A stretch of 64,000 nucleotides of DNA, taken from the NCBI GenBank assembly GCA_963843755.1, contig CAWJLS010000006.1:62001-126000 (forward strand). The letters run 5' to 3'. Shown one piece after another: positions 35,148 to 46,400 of the stretch. Source of the stretch: CAWJLS01 sp963843755 (GTDB lineage Bacteria > Acidobacteriota > Thermoanaerobaculia > Multivoradales > DATKCC01). Position numbers and translations under genes: made by a program. The notes below the pieces were generated by a model. The model did not search any database. It worked only from the letters and a program-made list of their open reading frames with translations, and had not been told where the DNA came from. Each line of letters begins with the position of its first letter. The stretch's first letter is position 1.

Positions 35148-36696
35148 ATGCGATTGCGATTCCCCACTCCGGCCGCCCCCGCGCGGTCGCCGGCTTGCGG
35201 CTCCGGCCGCGTCTCGCCTGCCCGCAGTTCCTCGTCCTGGCTGCTCCTGGCGTCCTTGCCGGCCGCCCCGGCCGGTGCCCGCGAGGCACCCCCGCGGACG
35301 CGGCGGCGACGGCGCCGGCGAGCGGCGGCTCACCGTCTCCGCCGCGGTCGCCGGCGCCCTCGGCTTCCGCCCCGAGATCGCCGCCGCCAGCGCGGAGCAG
35401 CGGCGGGCGGCGAGCGCCGCGTCCGAGGCCCGCGCCGCCCGGGTGCCGAGCCTCGACGGGACGGCGAATGCCGACCTACCACGACAAGCCGATCCCGGTG
35501 ACCCCGATCCACGGCTTCGATCCCGCCAACATCCCGGACTTCGAGACCACCCTGATCCAGGGCGGCCTGCGGCTCGGCTACACGGTCTGGGACGGCGGCC
35601 GGCGGGACGCCGCGATCGCCGCCACCGGGGCCGAGGAGGAGGCGGCCGGCGCCGCCCTCGACGGCGCCCAGCAGCAGGTCGCCGCGCGCACCGTCGCCGC
35701 CTACCTGCGCGTGCTGACCCTGGGCGGCACCCTGGAGGCGGCCGACGCCCGCATCGGCGCCATCGAAGCCGAGAAGGCACGGGTCGAGCAGCTCCTCGAC
35801 GTCGGCCGGGCGGCCCAGGTCGACCTGCGCCGGGCCGAGGCCTCCCTCGCCGCCGCCCGCGCCGACCGGGTGCGCCTGGCCACCGGCCTCGACGCCGCCG
35901 AGCGCGAGCTCGCCCGCCTGGTCGGCACCGACCTCGAGGCGGCGCGCTACGACGCGGCTCGGCCCCCATCGACCCGACCGATCCGCTGCCACGGCTCCCC
36001 GACCGCGAGGCCCTCTACCGCGCGGCCGAGCAGAACCCGGCGCTGGTCGAGGCGGACCGCCGCCTGGCCGCCGCCGAGGCCTCGGTCGAGCTCGCCCGGG
36101 GCGCCCGCCGGCCGACGCTCGGCGCCGTCTCCGACCTCCAGGAGCTCGGCAGCACCAACGGCGGCTGGGAGACCGAGTGGAGCGCCGGCCTCCAGGTCTC
36201 GGTGCCGATCTTCCACGGCGGCGCCCTCGACGAGCGCGCCGCCCAGGCCGGCGCGCGGCGCGACGCCGTCGCCGAGAGCCTGCGCGCCACCCGCCTCGAT
36301 CTCCACCAGAGGCTGGACGCCGCCCTCGCCGCCCTCGACCGGGCGCGGGCGCGCCGGGACGCCCTCGGCGAGGCCCGCGACCAGTACGTCGAGGTGGCGC
36401 GGATCGAAAAGCTCCGGCTCGACACCGGCGTCGGCATCCAGGCCGACTACCTGGACGCCGAGGCCTCGCTGCTCGACGCCCGGGCCGGCCTGGTCGAGGC
36501 CAGCAACGACGAGGTGGCCGCCCGCGTCGACGTCGCGCGGCTGACCGGCGCCCTCGACCTGCCCTGGATCGAGCGCCACCTGCTCGCCCCGGTGCCGCCG
36601 CCGACGACTCCGCCGGCTCGACCGCGTCCGGCGATGCCGCCGAGCCGGCCCGGAAGGCGACCCCTGACCGGCTCCCCCGAGCGAGCCACTGCGTGA
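35148..36696 (+). CDS. TolC-family outer-membrane efflux protein (frame interrupted)
   Basis: The start ATG at 35148 follows AGGAG. A signal-like N-terminus (SSSWLLLASLPAAPAGA) leads into a TolC-type coiled-coil protein with LIQGGLRLGYTVWDGG, ARTVAAYLRVLTL, LLDVGRAAQVDLRRAEASLAAA and, in the second half, GLQVSVPIFHGG and LRLDTGVGIQADYLDAEASL. These are the usual repeated OEP-domain motifs. Frame changes lie near 35290, 35470 and 35960. The end at 36696 is supported by the last frame. The protein would be the outer-membrane channel for the ABC exporter encoded downstream. The operon order is regulator, channel, fusion protein, two ATPases, two permeases. Confidence 0.8.
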
Positions 36697-36724
36697 CATC
36701 GAGATCACCCGGAAGGACACGACC

Positions 36725-37770
36725 ATGAAATCGCGCAAGAAGATCATCATCCCGATCGTGCTCCTCGTCCTGGCCGGCGCCGGCTACCTCGTCTGGACCC
36801 GCGTCGGTCCGGCCCGAGGAGACCGGCGGGCCGCTCGAAGCCTCCGGCACGGTCGAGGCCACCGACGCCCTCATCGGCTTCGAGATCCCCGGCACCATCG
36901 CCTCGGTCGCCGTCGACGAGGGCGACTCCGTCGCCGCCGGCTCCGAGATCGCCCGCCTGCGCACCGAAGAGCTCGAGGCCCAGCGCTCCCAGGCCCAGGC
37001 GCGGATCGAGGCCGCCCAGGCCCGCCTGCGCGAGCTCGAGACCGGCAGCCGGCGCCAGGAGATCGCCCAGGGCCGGGCCGAGGTCGCCGCGGCCGAGGAG
37101 ACCCTGGCCGAGCGGCGGCGCGACCTCGACCGCACCGAGCGCCTGTTCCACGGCGGCGCCGTCGGCCAGGAGGCGTTCGACCAGGCCAAGACCGCCGCCG
37201 AGCTCGCCTCGAGCCGCCTCGACCAGGCCAAGGAGCAGCTCGCCCTGCTGCGCGAGGGTCCGCGCAAGGAGCAGATCGAGGCCCAGCGCGCCGTCCTCGG
37301 CGAGGCGCAGGCCGGGCTCGACGCGATCGAGGCCCGGCTGGGCAAGACCACGCTCACCGCGCCGTTCGCCGGCCGGGTCACGGTGCGCCACAAGGAGCCG
37401 GGCGAGATCGCCGCCGCCGGCGCGCCGGTCGTGACCCTCCAGAACCCGCACGACCGCTGGGTGCGGATCTACATCCCGGAGGACCGGCTGGGCGCCGTCC
37501 ACCTGGGCGGCGCGGCGACGATCCTCTCCGACACCTACCCGGACAAGCGCTACCCGGGGCGGATCTACTACATCGCCGACCGAGGCCGAGTTCACGCCCA
37601 AGAACGTGCAGACCAAGCAGGAGCGGGTGCGCCTGGTCTACGCGGTCAAGGTGCGGGTGACCGACGACCCGGGCTTCGAGCTCAAGCCGGGCATGCCGGT
37701 CGACGTGGAGATGCCCGCTCGACCTTCCAGCGGCGAGCCGCCGAGAGGGACGCGGGAGCCGGCGCGATGA
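36725..37770 (+). CDS. HlyD/YbhG-type periplasmic membrane fusion protein (frame interrupted)
   Basis: An N-terminal anchor (IIIPIVLLVLAGAGYLVW) precedes a lipoyl half (ASVAVDEGDSVAAGSEI), a long coiled coil (about 100 residues), the second lipoyl half (KTTLTAPFAGRVTVRHKEPG) and a beta-barrel segment ending EFTPKNVQTKQERVRLVY. The last motif is typical of YbhG-like adaptors that work with ABC-2 exporters. Frame changes near 36815 and 37580 are both explained by one extra C before GAG. The ATG follows AAGGA. The stop overlaps the first ATPase start by 4 nt (ATGA). Role: links the inner-membrane ABC complex to the TolC-type channel. Confidence 0.88.
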
Positions 37771-38703
37771 CCGCGATGATCTCCCTCGACGGGCTGACCC
37801 GGCGCTTCGGCGACCTGGCGGCGGTCGACGGCCTCGACTTCGAGGTCGCCCGCGGCGAGCTGTTCGGCCTGGTCGGGCCCGACGGCGCCGGCAAGACGAC
37901 GACGCTCCGGATGCTCGCCGGCGTGCTCGCGCCGAGCGGCGGCGACGCCACCATCGACGGCGTCTCGGTCGCCCGGGAGCCGGAGCGGGTCAAGCACCGG
38001 ATCGCCTACATGTCCCAGCGCTTCGGCCTCTACACCGACCTGACCGTGCTCGAGAACCTCCACTTCTACGCCGACCTCTACCGGGTGCCCAAGGCCGAGC
38101 GCGGCGAGCGCCTCGACCGGCTGTTCCGGTTCTCCGGGCTGGCGCCGTTCAAGGGGCGCCTGGCCGGGGCGCTCTCCGGCGGCATGAAGCAGAAGCTCGG
38201 CCTCTCCTGCGCCCTGATCCACCAGCCCGAGGTGCTGCTGCTGGACGAGCCCACCTTCGGCGTCGACCCGGTGTCGCGCCGCGAGCTCTGGCTGATCGTC
38301 CACGAGATGGTCGCCCAGGGGATGACCGCCGTGGTCTCGACCGCCTACATGGACGAGGCGGAGCGCTTCGACCGCCTGGCGCTCCTCCACGCCGGCAAGG
38401 CCCGGGCGCTCGACACCCCGGTGGCGCTGCGCGAAGCGTTCGACGGCGAGGTGCTGGAGGCCCGGGTCGACCGGCCGCGCGAGGCGCGCGAGGCGGCCGA
38501 GCCCCTGGACGTCGTGCGCCGCGCGGCGGTCTTCGGCAACCACCTCCACGTCACCGTCGACGACGCCGGCGGCGGCGCCCGGAGCGCGATCGAGCGGGCG
38601 CTGTCGGAGGCCGGCATCGCCTTCGCCGACCTGGAGCAGATCGCGCCCAGCCTCGAGGACGTCTTCATCGAGCAGATCGCCGCCGCGCGAGGAGGAGCGA
38701 TGA
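37767..38703 (+). CDS. ABC transporter ATPase 1 of the export operon
   Basis: This ATPase has about 311 residues, with Walker A GPDGAGKTTT, the Q-loop region YMSQRFGLYTDLT, signature LSGGMKQK, Walker B LLLDEPTFGVDP and a C-terminal regulatory extension (about 90 residues) as in drug/YbhF-type ATPases. One extra base near 38690 explains why the frame misses the stop. With it removed the protein ends at TGA 38701-38703, overlapping the next ATG by 4 nt. It powers export together with the second ATPase; in Escherichia coli YbhF the two ATPase domains are fused, here they are separate genes. Confidence 0.88.
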
Positions 38704-39673
38704 GCCGCGCCACACCGCCGTCCGGGCGGTCACCGCCGCCGACCTGACCAAGCGCTTCGGCGACTTCACCGCCGTCGACCGGGTCGGCTTCGAGGTCGCC
38801 GAGGGCGAGGTCTTCGGCTTCCTCGGCCCCAACGGCGCCGGCAAGACGACCACGATCAAGATGCTCACCGGCCTGCTCCCCCCGACCTCCGGCGAGGGCC
38901 GGGTCGCCGGCATCGACGTGGCGGCGCGAGCCGGACGCCGTGCGCCAGCACATCGGCTACATGTCCCAGGCGTTCTCCCTCTACACCGACCTGACCGTGG
39001 AGGAGAACCTGAGCTCTGTTCAGCCGGCCTCTACGGCGTGCCGCGGCGAGCGCCGGGAGGAGCGGCCGCGCTGGGCGGTCGAGACCGCGGGCTCGACCGG
39101 CGCCCTCGACCGGCTGGTGGCCGAGCTCCCGCTGGGCTTCAAGCAGCGCCTCGCCCTCGGCGCCGCGGTGCTCCACGAGCCGCCGATCCTGTTCCTGGAC
39201 GAGCCCACCTCGGGGGTCGACCCGCTCACCCGGCGCCGCTTCTGGGACCTGATCTACGAGCTCGCCGAGGGCGGCACGACGGTCCTCACCAGCACCCACT
39301 CCATGGACGAGGCCGAGCACTGCAACCGCCTGGCGCTGATGAACCGGGGCAAGCTGATCGCCCTCGGCACGCCGGGCCGAGGTCCGCGCCGTCCATGGAC
39401 GATCCGCTGCTCGAGGTGCGCGTCTCCGACGGCCCCCGCGCGGCGGAGATCCTGCAGCGGGCCGACTGGGTCGCTCTCGGCCGGGCTCTTCGGGCGCTGC
39501 CTCCACGTGGTGGTCGAGGACGCCGAGGGCGCCGAGCGGCGGATCGCACGGCGCTGGAGGCCGACGGGATCGAGGTCGAGAGCGTCGACGCGGGTCGAGC
39601 CCGTCGCTCGAGGACGCCTTCATCTCGCTGGTCGCGCGAGGCCGGCGGCGCGCCGACCGCGGACGAGGAGTGA
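38700..39673 (+). CDS. ABC transporter ATPase 2 of the export operon (many frame breaks)
   Basis: Walker A GPNGAGKTTT, the segment YMSQAFSLYTDLTVEENL, a degenerate signature ELPLGFKQRL and Walker B LFLDEPTSGVDP are all present, spread over three frames. About ten single-base changes within 1 kb can be placed by eye, mostly one extra C or G; three fall within 50 bp near 39017-39046. The changed signature (LPLGFKQ in place of LSGG) is also typical of the second half of YbhF-type proteins, so it is not a decay mark. The reconstructed protein ends TADEE at 39673. It pairs with ATPase 1 to drive the two permeases. Confidence 0.82.
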
Positions 39674-39678
39674 CCGCC

Positions 39679-40815
39679 ATGAGCTTCGCAACGCCTGCTC
39701 GCCGTCGCCCGCAAGGAGATCATCCAGCTCCGGCGCGATCCGCGCAGCCTGATCCTCGCCTTCATCCTGCCGCTGCTGCTGGTGGTCCTCTTCGGCTACG
39801 CCATCTCCTGGGACATCACCAACATCCAGACCGCGGTGCTCGACCGGGACGACTCCCAGCTCAGCCGCAAGCTGATCGACGCCTTCCGGGCGACCGGCTA
39901 CTTCCAGGTCGACCGCGATGCTCGACAGCGAGGACCGAGATCCGGCCGCTGCTCGAGCGGGGCGAGGCCCAGATCGTCCTGGTGATCCCGCCCGACTTCT
40001 CCGACCGATCTCCTCGGCCGAGCGCGGCGGCGGGCCGCCGGCGCCGGTCCAGGCGATGGTCGACGGCTCCGACGCCAACACCGCCACGGTGATCCTCGAC
40101 TACGCCCAGGGCGTGGTCCGGAGCTTCGCCGACCGGGCGATCCTCGAGGACCTGCGTCGTCCGGCCGCCGCTCCGCGCCGACACCCGGGTCTGGTACAAC
40201 GAGGAGCTCGAGAGCCGCAACATGATCGTCCCCGGCCTGGTGGCGGTGATCATGATGATCATCGCCGCCATGCTGACCTCGCTGACCATCGCCCGCGAGT
40301 GGGAGCGGGGCACCATGGAGCAGCTCGCCTCGACCCCGGTCAGCCGGCTCGAGGTGGTGCTCGGCAAGCTCCTGCCCTACCTCGCCATCGGCATGATCGA
40401 CGTGGCCACCACGCTCGGTGCTCGGCGTGGTGCTCTTCGACGTGCCGTTCCGGGGCAGCGCCGACGCTGCTGATGGTGCTGTCGTTCTTCTTCCTGCTCG
40501 GCTCCCTCGGGCTGGGGATGTTCATCTCGGCGCGCGCCCGCTCCCAGCTCCTGGCGACCCAGGTGGCGATGATCGCCACCTTCCTGCCGGCGTTCCTGCT
40601 CTCCGGCTTCATGTTCGCCATCGAGGTCATGCCCCGGGCCCTGCGCGCGTTCACCTTCCTGATCCCGGCGCGCTACTTCGTCGTCGTCACCCGCGGCATC
40701 TTCTTGAAGGGCGTCGGCATCCCGGTGCTCCACGTCCAGGGGCTGCTGATGGTCGCTCTACGCCGTGGTCGGCCTGGCGGCGGCGGTGGCGAGCTTCAAG
40801 AAGGAGCTGCGATGA
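39679..40815 (+). CDS. ABC-2 type permease 1 (YbhS-like, frame interrupted)
   Basis: The N-terminus reads VARKEIIQLRRDPRSLILAF, the typical start of ABC-2 export permeases, followed by the first helix. An extracytoplasmic domain (AVLDRDDSQLSRKLIDAF, AMVDGSDANTATVIL) comes next, then five helices including MIVPGLVAVIMMIIAAMLTS and a helix starting FLPAFLLSGFMFAIEVMP. About seven or eight single-base changes occur, mostly extra C or G (for example three GAC[C]G cases near 39916, 39936 and 40006). The stop TGA overlaps the next start by 4 nt. It forms the membrane channel with permease 2. Confidence 0.82.
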
Positions 40816-41999
40816 GCCCCCTCCTCCTCCCGCGACCCTCCGGACGCGGATCGCCCGCTCGGTCGAGCGGACCCTCGGCATCGTGCGCAAGGAGTTCCTC
40901 CAGATCCGCCGCGACCCCCGCCTGTGGCGGGTGATTTTCATCGCGCCGATGATCCAGCTCATGGTCTTCGGCTACGCCGTCTCGACCGACGTGCGCAACA
41001 CGCCGACCTTCCTGGTCGACCAGGACCACACCCAGGCCTCGCGCGAGCTGGTGGACGCGTTCACCGGCCCCGGCACCTTCCGCATCGTCGACCGCTCGGA
41101 CGACCCGGCGGCGCTGGTCGACGCCCTGGACCACGGGACCGCGGACATCGGGCTGGTCATCCCGCCCGGCTTCGCCGACGACCTGGCCCGCGCCAGCCAG
41201 CCGGGACGGGCGGCGGCACGCCGGCGCGCATCCAGATCCTGGTCGACGGCACCAACTCGAACGTCGCCCAGACCGCCCTCGGCTACGCCGAGCGGATCGT
41301 CGCCGACCGGTCGATCGCGATCCTCGCCGACAGCGTGCGGCCGGGCCTCGCAGCCGCCGCTCGATCTCGAGGAGCGCGCCTGGTACAACCCCGACCTCGC
41401 CAGCCGCAACTACAACGTGCCGGCCGTGGTGGGCAGCCTGGTCCTGCTGGTCTCGCTGCTGCTCACCGCCCTGGCGGTGGTCCGGGAGCGGGAGATCGGC
41501 ACCCTCGAGCAGCTCATGGTCTCGCCCCTCGGCCCGGCGGAGCTGATGATCGGCAAGATGCTGCCGTTCGCCCTGATCGGCCTGGTCGACATGACCCTGG
41601 TCACGACCATCGCCCTGGCCTGGTTCCACGTGCCGTTCCGCGGCAACCTGCTGGTGCTGCTGCTGGCGACGCGTGCTCTTCCTGGTCTCCGGGCTCGGCC
41701 TGGGGCTGCTGATCTCGACCATCTCGTCGACCCAGCAGGAGGCGTTCCTCACCACCTTCCTGCTGTTCATGCCGACGATCCTGCTCTCGGGCTTCCTCTT
41801 CCCCGTCTCCTCCATGCCCGAGGTCTTCCGCTGGCTGACCGTGATCAACCCGCTCCGGCACTTCCTGGAGGTGGTGCGCGGGGTCTTCCTCAAGGGCGCC
41901 GGCCCGGCCGCTCTGGCCCAGCCGCTGCTGGCGCTGGTGGCGATCGGGACGGTGGTGCTCGGCCTCGCCGTCTGGCGGTTCCACCGGACGCACGCCTAG
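40812..41999 (+). CDS. ABC-2 type permease 2 (YbhR-like, frame interrupted)
   Basis: This is a paralogue of permease 1 with the same plan: VRKEFLQIRRDPRLWRVIF, helix 1 with MIQLMVFGYAVSTDVRNTP, a periplasmic domain (LVDGTNSNVAQTALGY) and a C-terminal helix bundle with ALAVVREREIGTLEQLMVSP and ILLSGFLFPVSSMPEVFRWL. Breaks lie near 40820 (C run one short), 41210, 41350 and 41671. The TAG at 41997-41999 touches the stop of the convergent protease gene on the other strand. The whole set resembles YbhGFSR-type exporters of drugs or other small molecules; the cargo is unknown. Confidence 0.84.
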
Positions 42000-43358
42000 C
42001 GGGGGTGGATGGGGCAGGAGCCGTCCCGCTCGAGCGCGTCGAGCCGGTCACCGATGGCCTGGGCGTCGGCCGGCGTCGGGCGCCGCGTCCAGGTAGTGGC
42101 GGAATTCGCGGCAGGCGGCGCGGGACTCGCCGCGGCGGTCGGCGAGTAGGCCGAGCTCCCGGTGGGGCTCGGGGAGCTGCGGGTCGAGACGGACGGCCTC
42201 GTGCAGGGCGTCCTCGGCCTCCTGCTCGAGGAGCGCCCGGCTTTCGTCGTCCGAGGCTCGCTCGGCTTGCGCCAGGCGCAGGCGGCCGAGGAGCAGGAGA
42301 CCCTCCGGGTCGTCCGGTGCCTGACCCAGTACGCGCTCGATCTCGTCTTCGGCCAGGCCGAGGCGGCCCATCTCCAGGTTCATCCGGGCGTCGAGGCGGA
42401 CCACCGGCCGCATCCGGACGGCAAACTCATCCGCCTGCGCGCCTGTCGCTCCGACCGGAGGTTCCGAGCCCGCGGTCGGTTCCACTGCGCCCTCCGGCGG
42501 TACCTGGGTCGCCGCCCACGCCTGGGCACTCTCCAGCCGGTGGGTGAGCTTCGGGTGGCTGCCGAAGAAGAACGCCTGGGCCGCGGAGGCGTCCTCGCCG
42601 TGGTCGTCGAGCAGGGCCTGGTAGACCGCCGGCGCGGCCCGGGGGTCGTAGCCGGCCGCCGCCAGCTTGGCGAAGCCCCCCTGGTCGGCCTCGAGCTCCA
42701 GGTCGCGGCCGTAGCCGTTGATCGACGCCAGGACCGCCAGCGGCAGGCCGAGGCCGAGGAACAGGTCCGAGAGCAGCCGGATGCGCGCGCCGCGGTGCCA
42801 CTGCCCGTGGTCGTAGGCGTCCGCCTCCTCGCCGGCCAGGATCACCGACGCGGTCACCGCCGCCACCGTCAGGCCGATCTGGCGGTTCCGGGCCGCCCGC
42901 TCGAAGCGGAGCATGTGGCGCCCCTCCACGTGGCTCATCTCGTGGCCGAAGACGGTCGCCAGCTCGTCCTCGCTCTCCATCCGCGCGAGCAGCCCCGTGT
43001 GGACGAAGATCGAGCCGTGGGGATAGGCGAAGGCGTTGAGGGTCGGGTCCTCGACCACGGTCACCCGGTAGTGGATCTCCGGGTTGGCCGCCATGGCCGG
43101 CGGGTTCAACCGGTGGACGATCCCCTCCAGGTAGCCGACCAGCAGCGGGTCGTCGTAGACCGTCACCTCGGACAGCAACGTCTTCTCCTCGGCCCGGGAG
43201 CGGGCCCACAGGTCGCGCTCGTCGGGCAGGGGCTGAAACTGCGCACCCGCGGCGGAGACCGGGGGCAGACGGCTGGTGGCACAGCCGCCCACGAGGCCCT
43301 GGGCCAAGAGCAGGAGCGCGGCGATCGCCACGCGGCGCACGGTCGGCGAATGATGCAT
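41996..43358 (-). CDS. M48-family metalloprotease lipoprotein with C-terminal TPRs
   Basis: A lipoprotein signal ends LVGGC at Cys26. The M48 domain has the zinc motif HEMSH (residues 139-143) and the third ligand Glu in LELEAD. TPR-like helices follow (LLLLGRLRLAQAE, HREL..LADRRG). This is the BepA/LoiP-like plan of a periplasmic protease acting on outer-membrane proteins. Read literally, the frame stops at 42048. Removing one extra C near 42078 (GGC[C]GAC) extends the protein 17 residues to a TAG at 41998-41996, which abuts the permease stop; I prefer this end. The divergent neighbour is the DUF2339 gene. Confidence 0.88.
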
Positions 43359-43430
43359 GGGTCGATCTTAAACCCCCAACGGGCTGGAGCGCTCTCCTGG
43401 TAGGCTCTGCACCTCGAGAGCTTCCATCAA

Positions 43431-43449
43431 GGGGGGGGGGGGGGGGGGG
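43431..43449. repeat. Homopolymer tract of 19 G
   Basis: This is an uninterrupted G run in the divergent promoter region between the M48 gene and the DUF2339 gene, 26 bp upstream of the chosen ATG. Its length is the kind that varies by polymerase slippage. It may also have been miscounted in sequencing. Confidence 0.85.
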
Positions 43450-43475
43450 TGGCTCGAGGAGCGAACCCGACCCCG

Positions 43476-46400
43476 ATGGAGCTGCTCGTCCTGCTGCTCG
43501 CCCTGGTGATCGTCGGCCTGCCGATCGCCGGGTTCATCCTGGCCGTGATGGCGCTGCGCCGGGTGCGCGCGTCCGCCGCCCGGGCTGACGCCCTGGAGGT
43601 CGAGATGGCCCGGCTGCAGCGCGAGGTCCGGCGGCTCCGGCGGCCGGAGGGAGCCGCTCCAGCCACGCCCGCGGGCGACGCCGCGGCGACCCCACCACCG
43701 GCGCGACCGGCGGCACACGACGCGGCGCCGCCCGAGACGCCCACGACCCCGCCGGCGAGGCCCGAGACGCCGGCCGCCCCGGTGCCACCGCCACCGACCG
43801 TCCCGCCCCCGGTCCGGACCGAAGCGCCCCGGCCGGCGTTCACGGCGTCAGAACCCTCGGCCGCGGAGCGCCCCGCCGCTCCGTCGACCCGTCCGGCACC
43901 GCCGCCACCGCCGGAGCCACCGAGTCAACCAGGGCCACCGGGTCAATCGGAGCCACCGGGTCCACCGCACCCGCCGAGCCCGTCGTCGCCACCGGAACAA
44001 GGCGGTGGCGTCGAGTGGGAGCGCTGGCTCGGGGTCCGCGGAGCGGCGGTGCTGGCCGGCGTCCTGCTGGCGCTCGCCGGGGTCTACTTCGTCCGCTACT
44101 CGATCGAGGCCGGCTGGCTGTCGCCGGCCGTGCGCGTGGCCCTCGGGCTGCTGGCCGGCCTGGGCGCCCTGGTCGGCTCCGAGGTACTGCGCCGGCGCGA
44201 TTACGAGGACGCCTCGAACGGCCTCGCCGGCGGCGGGGTCGTGGTGCTCTACGCCGCGGTGTGGGCGGCCCGCTCGCTCTACGGCCTCATCCCGATGGCG
44301 CTCGCCTTCGCCCTGATGGTCCTGGTGACCGCCGTCTGCGGCCTGCTCGCCTGGCGCCGCGCCTCCCTGGTGGTGGCGCTGCTCGGCCTGATCGGCGGGT
44401 TCGCCACGCCGCTCCTGGTGTCGGCGGAGACGACCAGCCCGCTCGGCCTGTTCGGCTACCTGCTGCTGCTCAACACGGGCCTGCTGGTGCTCGGCCGCAA
44501 GCGCCGCTGGCCGCTCATCCCGCCCCTCGGACTGTTGGCGACACTGTTCTACGAGGCGCTCTGGATCGTCGGCGACATGACGCCGCGGGAGCTGCCCCTG
44601 GCGCTCGGCATCCTCACCGTCTTCGCGGCGCTGTTCGTGGTGGCGCTGCTCCGGGCGGTGCCGGCGGTCGCTTCGACCGACGGAGCCGGCGGGAACGGCG
44701 AGGCGGGCGGCATCCTCTGGGCCGGCACCAGGGCCGGGGCGATCCTGCTGCCGTTCGCCTTCGCCCTCTACTTCGCCCTGCGGGCCGACCTGGGCGAGCA
44801 CCTGTGGCCGGTCGCCGCCATGCTGGTGGTGCTCTCGATCGGTGCCGAGGCCCTGGGCCGGCGCTGGTCCCGGCAGGAAGGCTCCGGCACCGGACAGGCT
44901 GAGCAGGGCGAGCTTGGCTGGATCGGGGCCGCTGCCGCGGTCGCCTCGGTGACGATCGTGGCGGTCTGGGCCCTCGACCGGCAGGCGACGGCCGCCACGG
45001 CCTGGGAGCTGACGGGCATCGCCGCGGCCCTCGCACTCACCTTCCACGCCTTCGCCGAGCTCGACCTGCGGCAGGTCGGCCGGCACGGCGGCAAGTGAAG
45101 GACGACGAGGAGAACGACCGGATCGCTCCCGCGCGACTTCCAGTGGAGAGCGCCGGCATCGCCGCGGCCGGCCTGTTGGCGCTGCTGATCCTCGACGGGC
45201 TCGTCGACAGTCCCCCGTTCCTGCTCGCCCGCGGGATCGGCTGGCTGCTGCTGGTCGCCCTGCTGGTGCGCCAGTCGGCCCTGCCCGGCGTCCACCGGCG
45301 CCAGGCGTGGGCGGCGCTGGCCCTGGGCGCCGCCCTGCCCCTCTTCGACCAGGCACACCTGGGCAGGCCGGCCCAGGGCGGGCTGCCGGACCCGGTGCTC
45401 TACTACGGCCTCGTCCTCGCCGCCGGCGTGGTCTTCCAATTCCTGCCGGCCGTGTGGCAGCGGGGCACGACCCGGCGCTGGTCCCTGCGCGCCGCCCAGC
45501 TCTTCGCCCTCGGCGCCCTGGCCTTCTTCGCCGGGGCCGTGGTGGAGCCGACTCTGTCCCCCTGGCTCGCCCTGACCATGCCGCTGGCCCTGGCCGTGCT
45601 CGCCACCCTCGGCGCCACCCGGATCGAGCGGCCGACCGGCATCTGGGTCCTGGTCGCCATGGGCCTGGCCGCCTTCGAGCACCTGCTCTGGGCCACCGAC
45701 CGGACGTTCGGGCCGGAGAGCGCGGAAGCCACGGCCGGGCTCTCACCCCACGCCCTCGGCCTGCTCGCCGGCGCCGTCGGAGTGCTCTTCTTCGCCGCCT
45801 GGCCGTTCCTCGCCCGCCCGCGGCTCGACGGGGCGCGCTGGGCCTGGTACGCCGCGGCGCTCGCGGGCCCGGCCTGGTTCCTGCCGCTCGGCTTCCACTG
45901 GGACGAGCTGTTCGGCGACGGGGCGATCGGCGCGCTTCCCCTCCTGCTCGGCGCCGTCGCACTGGCCGCGACCGCCCGGGTGCGAGGACTGTGGACGGCC
46001 GATGACCCGCGCCGGCTCCGCGGCCTGGTCTGGTTCGCCGCCGTCGCCCTCGGCTTCGCCGCCCTGGCGATCCCGCTCCAGCTCGACCGCGAGTGGGTGA
46101 CCATCGGCTGGGCGCTCGAAGGCGTCGCCGTCATCGCTCTCTGGCGCCGGCTCGACCACGCCGGGCTCAAGCTCTTCGGCCTGGCCCTGCTGGCGATCGT
46201 CGCCGTGCGGGTGGTCCTGCTGCCCCCCTTCGGCCTGCCCGGTCCGGGAAGCGTCTGGCTCGCCTACACCCACCTGGTCCCCCTGGCGGCCCTGGTCGGA
46301 GCCGCCCTGCTGCTCGAGCCGCTCGAGGTCGCCCGGCTGCGGCGGGAGCGGTCGTTCTACCCGACGGAGCGCCCCCTGGGGGCGATCCTCTGCGCCCTCG

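Noticed and set aside
38700..40815. Programmed frameshifting in the ABC exporter genes
   Set aside because: Too many shifts, with no slippery heptamers or stimulatory structures, and the same kind of break occurs in unrelated genes. Sequence error is simpler.
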